Assembly: GCF_027595985.1 (NCBI RefSeq)
Contig: NC_073304.1
Location: 215,852,500 to 215,916,499, forward strand
Direction of reading: 5' to 3'
Origin: Sorex araneus
Lineage: Eukaryota; Chordata; Mammalia; Eulipotyphla; Soricidae
Length of the DNA stretch: 64,000 nt
Program-made: the position numbers and the translations under genes
Shown here: piece after piece, positions 33,593 to 64,000 of the stretch
How the letters are laid out: every line of letters begins with the position of its first letter
Numbering within the stretch: position 1 is the first letter of the stretch
The notes under the pieces: model-generated
Database searches by the model: none
What the model was told of the DNA's origin: nothing
The model's input: only the letters and a program-made list of their open reading frames with translations

Positions 33593-34065
33593 ATATTCCG
33601 AAGGGCAGTGTTCAGAAAATAGCAGCATTGCTCATTGCCATGAAGAGCTTATTCATAAAGCCATTTCTTCATTCCCTTTTCCCCCAGGATAGTGACAGGC
33701 TGACCCTCTGCATGCATCAGGATTCAGGCAGAGTACCTAGAGCACTGGGTTCTTCTCAAGACAAAGATGTCGCACGGAGAGATTAGAGGAGCCACCTCAG
33801 GCTTCAAGGGCCTCCTGTCCACACACGGCCCCAGTTCAGATGAAGGTGCTGGGGTAACTCAAATGCAGCGTCTACTCAGCAACTCTGGCCTTTCCAACTA
33901 TGGGGGTCCTCCCCACCCTCTGCTTGGTTCCCCAGATTTCAGTTTGGTGCTGGAGATGGCTTTTTTTTTTTTTTTTTGCAGTAGGCAGTATTCATCTGAC
34001 ACGTGTTCCCTTAGAGCTGGGAGTAGTACCTGAGTATCCAGTTGACCCCAAGGTTCTAATTTAGA

Positions 34066-34377
34066 GTGAAAGTTGACTTCGTGAAAATATTACGTATGCT
34101 TAAATTGACAGTTGCCAAAAGGAGAACAGATTTCGTTGTAGAGACAAAATGGGTTGCTCACGGCAAACTCTTCATCCAGAGTTCTCATTGTTTTGAGTTC
34201 TGTGGGGCCAAGGTTTCTTGCCTACACGGAGCAAGCAACTGCCTGGGAAGGCGGTTTGTGGAATCTGCGGAGCTTACTGACAGGCCTGACTTGGGCAGGG
34301 TTCCAAACCTAAAAACAGGGCTGATGGGGACTTTTATTACTCTACAAGATGCTTATTACAAGACTGACATATGCTAA
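34066..34377 (+). other. unrecognised 103-codon ORF
   Basis: Starts MKVDFVKILRML and ends AYYKTDIC. It lies in single-copy-looking DNA with no splice context or promoter I can identify. I recognise no family; probably chance. Confidence 0.12.
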
Positions 34378-34419
34378 GCGCATAAAACGGGGATCATATA
34401 TAGAACCTATTGCCTAATT

Positions 34420-34556
34420 CTATTTATGGGCCCTACCTCGCAGTGCTCAAGGCTTACTCCTAGCAGTGCTCAAGGGAGCCCACGTGGTGCTGGAGAGTGA
34501 ACCTGGGTCACCATTGTGTAAGGCAAACACCTCACCTGCTGTACACTCTCCGGCCC
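34420..34556 (-). repeat. SOR-like SINE, diverged
   Basis: agtgctcaaggcttactcct, gagtgaacctgggtcaccat, gtacactctccggcccc. Confidence 0.8.
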
Positions 34557-34726
34557 CTGTTGACTAATTCTGTTTCCATCCCTCTAAATTACCCACAATG
34601 AAGAGGCTGGCCCAGGGATCCAGCAGAAAAGCTTAGCGTCCCAGTCTGGCTGCCCATCTGGTCTGGCTTTCTGAACACCCTGGCGTTCAAGGGCTGAGGA
34701 AGGGGTATCATAGCCAAACTCCTCCT

Positions 34727-34880
34727 GGGGCCGGTGGAGAGCATCTGCCTTGCATGTGGCTGACCTGGGTCCCATCTTTGGCATCCCATATGGTCCTCTT
34801 GAGCACCACTAGGAGTGATTCCTGAGTGCAGAGCCAGGACTAACCCGAGAATTGCTGGCTGTAACTCAAAAAGCCAAAAT
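34727..34880 (+). repeat. SOR-like SINE, head partly deleted
   Basis: ggggccggtggagagcatct joins the head directly to the middle; 3' end gctgtaactcaaaaagcc. Confidence 0.88.
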
Positions 34881-36409
34881 ACCCATTTCTCTGTGTCCAT
34901 CCCAACCCCCTCCCTGAAAAAAACAGCTCCCCTGCTATGGGTACAGCTTGTAAAGTACATGCTGGACTCTCTCAATCCACAGCACCATAAAAAAATAAAG
35001 AACTCCCTAAACTGCACTGACATATCATTAGTTCAACTGTTTACCTAAGGTCTATGTCAGGTGCTACTAAGGCTGGAACAGAGCAGTAAATCAGCCAGCC
35101 AATGTCACTGCAACATCATAATGAAATTTCAAGTACATTTCTAGAAAGTACTATGAAGGAAATGGGAGGCGTACAGTTTACATGGACCCTCACTTTACAC
35201 TGCCAAGATGCTCACAGCCCCTATCTAGGACAAACAGGCGGGAAAAAAGGTGAGATTTTTGACCTTGGTCTGTTAAATCAACTTTTTGTTCCCCTTCCTT
35301 TCAACAAAGCAGGAAGAGTGACTATCGATTGTAAAAATCATACATAACCTGTGTAAGTTTGTCTCAGAGTTGGAAGTAGAGACATGGAAGCAGAGACACT
35401 TCCCTCCAAGTGGGTTCAATCCCTGGCACAAGACAAACTCGACTTTTCATTATAGAAGGATAGGCCAGTAACCCTTGAAGAAACTATGAGCAGCTATAAC
35501 CTTTCGTTAGGTGGGACACATCCGGGAAAAAGAGGAAAGCTACCTGAGAACGCTGAAATCATCTTTCCCCTCCCACTAAATGTACTGCTTTTTCTTTCCT
35601 CTGAAAGCACCTTCAATGGAGAATGTTCTTGGTTGAACGTCACTGCTCAGGATTTACTGCGTCTTAAAAAGAACAAGTTACCCTACATAACCCAGTAATC
35701 TCTGAAATTGGGCACAGAAATAAAATATTAGAACTTCTATTTATATGTTTTTCATATAATTGCTTTTTAATATCTATTTGTGTCTTATAATTACATAATA
35801 TATGGGCACAGTAGAACAAGTATATAATTTATCAATACAAGGGGTTTGCATGATCAAAAATTTGACAGGTGTGCAATCAGAAAAGGTGAAAGGCCACATA
35901 GAGGTTAAGGTATGAAAATTAAGTCAGCCCTCATTTTACTTGCCCAACATATACTAAGTTCCTGCTTTAATAAAGTAGCCTGCAGGCACCACTACACTGA
36001 TTAAGCAGCAGGATGAAGGAAAGGATCCAGTTTCTTAAATCCCATAGTGTTCTTTCCTCTACAAGTTCCGGGGAGAGGGAAAAAAAAAAAATCAAAGTAG
36101 AAATTAAACACACACTGCAAACAAGTTAAAAAAAAACAACCTTCGAACAAGTCATTAAATGATCAGACCTGCTTCCCACCAGGAATCCTAACCCTGCCTT
36201 CTCTCTGCCTTGTTCCAGGAGATGTTTTCCCCATCACACTGTATCAAGTCCCCCCTTTTAAGAGGTGTCCTTTTCCTCCCCGACTCACACACACATCTGT
36301 CACCACCACACACTGCAGTGTCTTTCAACCATTCATCTCACCTCCGAGGAGGCAACATCTGGAACCAAGAATGAAGCGGCAAAATGTTGAAAATAAAAAT
36401 AAAGCGGAC

Positions 36410-36415
36410 TTTATT
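36410..36415 (-). terminator. KPNB1 distal polyadenylation signal AATAAA
   Basis: Minus-strand AATAAA followed by gtccgctttatttttatttt, a T-rich downstream element. It is about 3.05 kb past the stop. Confidence 0.8.
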
Positions 36416-38541
36416 TAGAAGATAAAGGTGGCGGTATCAGTTTTGGTTAATAAAGTTGGGCTCAAGTGTTTTTTAACAGGTCTTTAATGCCATCACAGAC
36501 TGGCATGCCAAGGGCATTCTGAATGCCAATTACAGACTGAAATTGTTTCAAAAACCAAGATGCTATCAAAAGCTGATGGAATTTGGATTTTTCTTAAAGT
36601 TGAACTAACATACTTTTTAAATAGTGACTAGATTACTTGGTTCTAAGAGTGAAAACTCGACACTGAGCAATTCCCCTTTCTCTGCAAGTCCCTAAGGCAA
36701 TATTACAGTTGCCTCTGACAGCCAATATTCAACATTTCAACATAGGGGAGATGAGAAAAATGAAAAGCAAATTAATAGATGTAGTTGAAATCAATACAGG
36801 CAGCTGCCACTTGTGGCAAACCAAAGTCTAGTCTGATGCCCACTTTCTTCACATTTGCACTGACATCTTCCCAAGCAGACGGTAACTACATTCTTGTAGG
36901 AATGTGCCAAGACTAGGGTGGGGAAGGCCCAGACGATGAAAGGACAGAATGCATTCTGCATCCAGTTGCCTTAGGTGGTACAATCAATTAAGGACGAATA
37001 CCTAGACTATGGAAGACCCAGTAGCCCAAGGTAACTAGAAAAGAGGATTAAATGCATAACCAGTGCAGAGTTAACTGCGAGGCACCAAGACACAATCCAA
37101 CCAGCCCACTTTCCTCCCCTCCATCGCTAGATGGATCCGGGAGAAAGCATTAATAACAGCACTTGTCAACTGCTTCCCTGGAACAAAACATGACAAAACA
37201 CACGGAAGGTTTTGTTTTCGTTATGGTTCTTGGTGTACTTTATTCTCCTGCTGTCTAGCTAAGCAGCCCACACAGGACAGAAATGGGTAGCACTGAAGAA
37301 TGATCTAGATTTTTTTTTTCCCTCCCCAATATTCCTGCCCCTTCCTTAAGCCCTGACCAATCCCTACCTACCAGGAATGGTTAGTATATGTTATCCTCAA
37401 GAAATAACTAAAATCAAACAAGGCATTAGAAGGCCAGGCCTCTTAATAGGGCTTAGGAGCTGGTTCAAGCTATTTATTCACAATGGAGCGTCTCTCCTTC
37501 AAACACCTGGATTTTTTTTTTTTTTTTGTACACTGGTTCATAGATCGGCACTTGACTTTGAACCTGGCACCAAAAGGCACAATATCTGATACCCTGTACA
37601 AGAGCTATTTAGGGATGCTGCCATAATGGATGGCCCAAACCAAGCCAATCCTACGTATGAATGGAAGGCATAGACAGGGAGGGGAAAGGGGAAAGAAAAA
37701 AAAAAAGTAAGCTTGTGTTTTGGTAAGATGGAAAAGTGGGAATTTAAATTGCAGGTCTCATTCTATATTCCTCCCCATTCCAGGAAGCAATTCATTTTTG
37801 GAAGCAGTATGTTCAAAACGCCAGTGAAAATCCCTAGTAACTGCAAAACCAAAAGGGGAAATCAAAGTTCACCAAAATCCCTTATTGCTGAGAGATCCTA
37901 AAACCAAAATTCAGGGTGCCCTGTTCCCTTGTAAAAAGGAAAATGATTAAGTCTGATTTGTGGTAATCATGGCACATCACACTTAAAAATATTAAAGTGT
38001 GTGACCAGGGGAATGTTTGACACCATTTTATTAATCAACTTCAGTGGAAAAATATAACCATTTTTATCAAGTGCCATTTTAATCACAAGAGTTCTAGTGT
38101 GTGTGCATATATATTCACATACATATACACACACACATATGCACTTTAATTATATATTTGTTTTCTTTTATTTTGTTGTTAGTCGGTTTTGAAGTGCAGC
38201 AAGAGACCAATGCATTGCAGTCAATCAAATAAAAGAGAACAGAAGGCCAAGCAGTTTCCAAATGGTTATTTTATCAGATTTTTTGAACATTAAATTTATC
38301 CTCGTTTGCAATCCAAAAGTTACCTGAAGTTTGCTGTTTGTGTATGTGTGTGTGTGTGTGTGTGTGTTTTACTTTTATTGTATATTGTTTCCTAAACTCT
38401 TTGGCACAATTTTCTGGGGGCATTCGGACTGCCACAATACAGGTTAAGAGAGAACTTTGCTTGCTTTTGTGCTGCCAATTCTGAGCATTTAAATTTTTGG
38501 TATGTTTGGGTTGTGGCTTTTTTGTTTTGAAGTCTGCATTC

Positions 38542-38547
38542 TTTATT
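38542..38547 (-). terminator. possible proximal KPNB1 polyadenylation signal
   Basis: Minus-strand AATAAAG about 0.9 kb into the 3' UTR, so a shorter transcript is possible. No downstream GU-rich element is obvious. Confidence 0.35.
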
Positions 38548-39459
38548 TGCAACAATTTGATTTTTCTTCTACATCCTCTAACTCCAGAGTTTTCTTTTTC
38601 TCCCCCCTCCCCCCACTTCTACATTCACAGTTGAACCATGTTTTTAGGAAAGGCGCCTTGATGAAAAGATCAGAATGGAAGCTCTGGCCATTCGTCAGTG
38701 TTTTCCCTAGAAGATTAAAAAACAAAAAACAAAAAAACAAACCCTAAAGAGCGTCTTTCCTTTTTTTTTTTTTTTATACATCTCTTGTGCTGCATCAGTA
38801 GACAGAACTTCAGTTAGTTTTATGAAATGCAACGTCTAACCCCTTTTTTTTCTGGGAAAAAGAAACTGCAAATGACTTGAAGTTGAGAATGTGGATACCG
38901 CCTCACTCGTACACACACTCATTCTCAGACTGTAGAGAAGCCCTCCCCCTCCTTTTGACGGCACGCAGACAGTACCGTGCGGCAAAGGTACACCAAAGGT
39001 GGGCTGGAGACCCAGGCTCCCATCTTTCTATCAGTAGCAAAGGCCAGGCTGCCTTTTTCAACAAAGCACCACAGCTGAACCCCGTCCCTTCCTCCTTCCC
39101 AAACCAGTCATTCCACTCAGCACCAGCCAAAGGACAGAAAAAGCTAGTTCTAGCCTCTCCTGGGAAGAGAGCGCTCTTTGTTTTTTAGCATGTCAATCCA
39201 CTGCGTTTCTCTTTTCCGAGATGGCTGATGTTATGGATTCTACGAAGTCAGTGCTTACTTAGCTCACTAACAGCGCTGCTGTTGGCGGCTGCGGCTGCTG
39301 CTGTGGCAGGATTTTCAATGTGGTGTATTTTCAAGCCTCACTCACTCATCCTCTCATTCCCAAACATTCAGCATCCGTGCACACTCCTCACTTCCGGGTT
39401 TTTCAAAAGATTGGAGATTTCCAGTGGGGGTCTCAGGTTATCATCCCAATGGTAACGGA

Positions 39460-62673
<23,214 letters not shown>

Positions 62674-63146
62674 TCATAACATGACTTTGTTGAAGCTTTT
62701 CTCAGATTTCAATTTAGGGACAAACCACCTGCAAAAAAACATCCCTGGTTAATACCACAAGTCCAAACCTCAACTGAAAAAAGTTCAATTCATCTTCATC
62801 CCAAACTAAGACTTTGACTGACTCTTGGTCATGAGGCAATGTTAGCTTTCCCGTGTCTTGCACATATGTAGATGGCATGCTGGTGTTTATTTATTTATCT
62901 TTTTTTCTTGCAAGACATCTGTACGAAATGAATCTTCAAAACATGTAAAGGCCAAAAATCACCTGGGTACAACAGACACTGTAAATCCTGGTCAAGTGCT
63001 CGATCTTTGCTACATACAAAAATAGAAGAGTGTAACCTCAGCTGCAGCAAGTCTTAAGAGGAACTGCACCTAATGTACCGTGCGTGGAGCTGTTAACTAG
63101 ACACTAAAGACACCAAGAACGGGCTAAGTGTTTCTATAAAATAGCA

Positions 63147-63290
63147 CAGAGGGGTGGCATGCTTCCCTTGCACATGGATGACCAGGATTTGATCCCTGGC
63201 ACCCGCTATGGTCCAGAGGCCCCAGAGTGATCTGAGCTCAGAGTCAAGAGTAAGCCCTGGGCACCTTCAGGTGGGTGAAGCCTCAAAACA
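63147..63290 (+). repeat. SOR-like SINE, diverged
   Basis: gcttcccttgcacatggatg, ccaggatttgatccctggca, gggtgaagcctcaaaac. Confidence 0.8.
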
Positions 63291-63424
63291 AAAGTAACAA
63301 GAAAAATGAATACACAAAAAAGCATCTAGGAAACCCTGAATATAAGGTGAGTAATCCCAGAAAGGGAACAAACCAGGATTGAGTATTTCCCTTATTTAAA
63401 ACTTGTTTTAAAAATAAAATTAGA

Positions 63425-63593
63425 GGGGCCGGAGTGATAGCACAGCGGGTAGGGCATTTGCCTTGCACGCAGCTGACCCGGGTTTGACCCCCGGCATCCT
63501 ATATGGTCCCCCAAGCACTGCCAGGAGTAATTTCTGAGTGCAAAGCCAGGAGTAGCCCCTGAGCATCTCTGGGTGTGACCCAAACAGAAAAAA
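63425..63593 (+). repeat. SOR-like SINE, full length
   Basis: ggggccggagtgatagcaca, gacccgggtttgacccccgg, ctgggtgtgacccaaacag. In KPNB1 intron 4. Confidence 0.95.
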
Positions 63594-63608
63594 AAAAAAG
63601 TTATTCTG

Positions 63609-63791
63609 GGGGCTGGGATGATAGCACAGTGAGTAGGGCATTTGCCTTCCATGCGGCAAACCCGTGTTCGATTCTCAGCATCCCATATGGTCCCCCGAGC
63701 ACAGCCAGGAGTAATTTCTGAGTGTATGGGCCAGGAGTAACCCCTGAGCATCGCCGGGTGTAACCCAAAAAGCAAGCAAAAAAAAAAAAAA
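63609..63791 (+). repeat. SOR-like SINE, full length
   Basis: ggggctgggatgatagcaca, aacccgtgttcgattctcag, cgggtgtaacccaaaaagca; flanked by aaaagttatt. Confidence 0.95.
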
Positions 63792-63799
63792 AGTTATTT

Positions 63800-63925
63800 T
63801 GATTTTTGCCAGGAGGGTTAAGGTGGGAGGCTAGGAAGGGATTTTGACATTGGTGGTGGATGAGGTGTTGGAGTACTGTATGCCTAGAACTTTAATAAAC
63901 AGTATTACACATCAGTCAGGGCGCC
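63800..63925 (+). mobile_element. LINE-1 3' end fragment
   Basis: gacattggtggtggatgagg and gtactgtatgcctagaactt resemble the L1 3' ends elsewhere in the window. Confidence 0.5.
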
Positions 63926-64000
63926 TACATAAAATTTAAGGAAAAAAGTGTTATTCTATAATCTAAGTTCCTTCTAACTTAGCACACATTTACATCTTTA

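Larger units (their letters stand above)
28031..36392. other. intergenic region between TBKBP1 promoter and KPNB1 3' end
   Basis: No exon recognised. 28.0-29.5 kb is mostly single-copy with a MIR relic near 28,450. 29.6-34.9 kb is SINE- and L2/MIR-rich. 35.0-36.39 kb is AT-rich single-copy DNA with no recognised content. A 103-codon ORF at 34,066-34,377 has no similarity I can name. Confidence 0.7.

Noticed and set aside
34066-34377. Novel 103-aa protein gene
   Set aside because: Isolated ORF of a length expected by chance, no family resemblance, no splice sites or promoter; listed only as a low-confidence ORF.

Overview
This is a vertebrate (mammalian) genomic window, not a bacterial or viral one. 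It has split genes with GT-AG introns, CpG-rich promoter sequence, polyadenylation signals, ancient MIR/L2 relics, L1 3' ends and dozens of copies of one tRNA-derived SINE. Its sense strand opens with a 'ggggctggagcgatagcacagc' head, carries a B-box-like 'gggttcgaatcc' and ends 'gtgacccaaaaag' plus poly(A). I associate this SINE with shrews (SOR family, Sorex), so a Sorex-like shrew is the most likely source. That attribution is from memory and could not be searched.

There are two protein-coding genes, both on the minus strand. (1) TBKBP1 (SINTBAD, the TBK1/IKKi adaptor): a CpG-rich promoter and non-coding first exon at about 27.6-28.0 kb, nine coding exons from 25,798 down to 11,670, and a 3' UTR ending near an AATAAA at 10,540-10,535. 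The spliced CDS is 1,767 nt (588 aa) with every exon phase closing. (2) KPNB1 (importin subunit beta-1): exons numbered 5-22 by analogy with the human gene, from 62,487 down to 36.4 kb. They encode residues 162-876 and the 3' UTR; the first exons lie beyond the right edge. All exon phases close, and the numbering puts the IBB-binding tryptophans (342, 430, 472, 864) and FG-binding residues where the literature places them. The order KPNB1-TBKBP1 matches human 17q21.32, shown here reverse-complemented; TBX21 would be expected beyond the left edge.

Layout: 1-10.5 kb is TBKBP1 downstream intergenic DNA (SINEs, a GAAA and a GGA microsatellite, a long TG-rich array, two candidate regulatory patches). 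10.5-28 kb is TBKBP1, with a 9.5 kb intron full of TG/CA arrays and an L1 carrying nested SINEs. 28-36.4 kb is intergenic (SINE clusters, MIR and L2 relics). 36.4-64 kb is KPNB1, whose introns are packed with SINEs, mostly antisense to the gene.

No operon, CRISPR array, phage or bacterial defence system is present, and I found no new multi-gene system. The least-explained structure is a roughly 386-bp retroposon at 51.8-52.2 kb with a (GAT)n tail, a perfect 14-bp terminal hairpin and a 13-bp target-site duplication; a second element at 14.35 kb shares parts of it joined to the SINE head. Other items of interest are two sites where two SINEs landed on the same target, a KPNB1 stop codon split by an intron, and dinucleotide repeats lying against two TBKBP1 5' splice sites.
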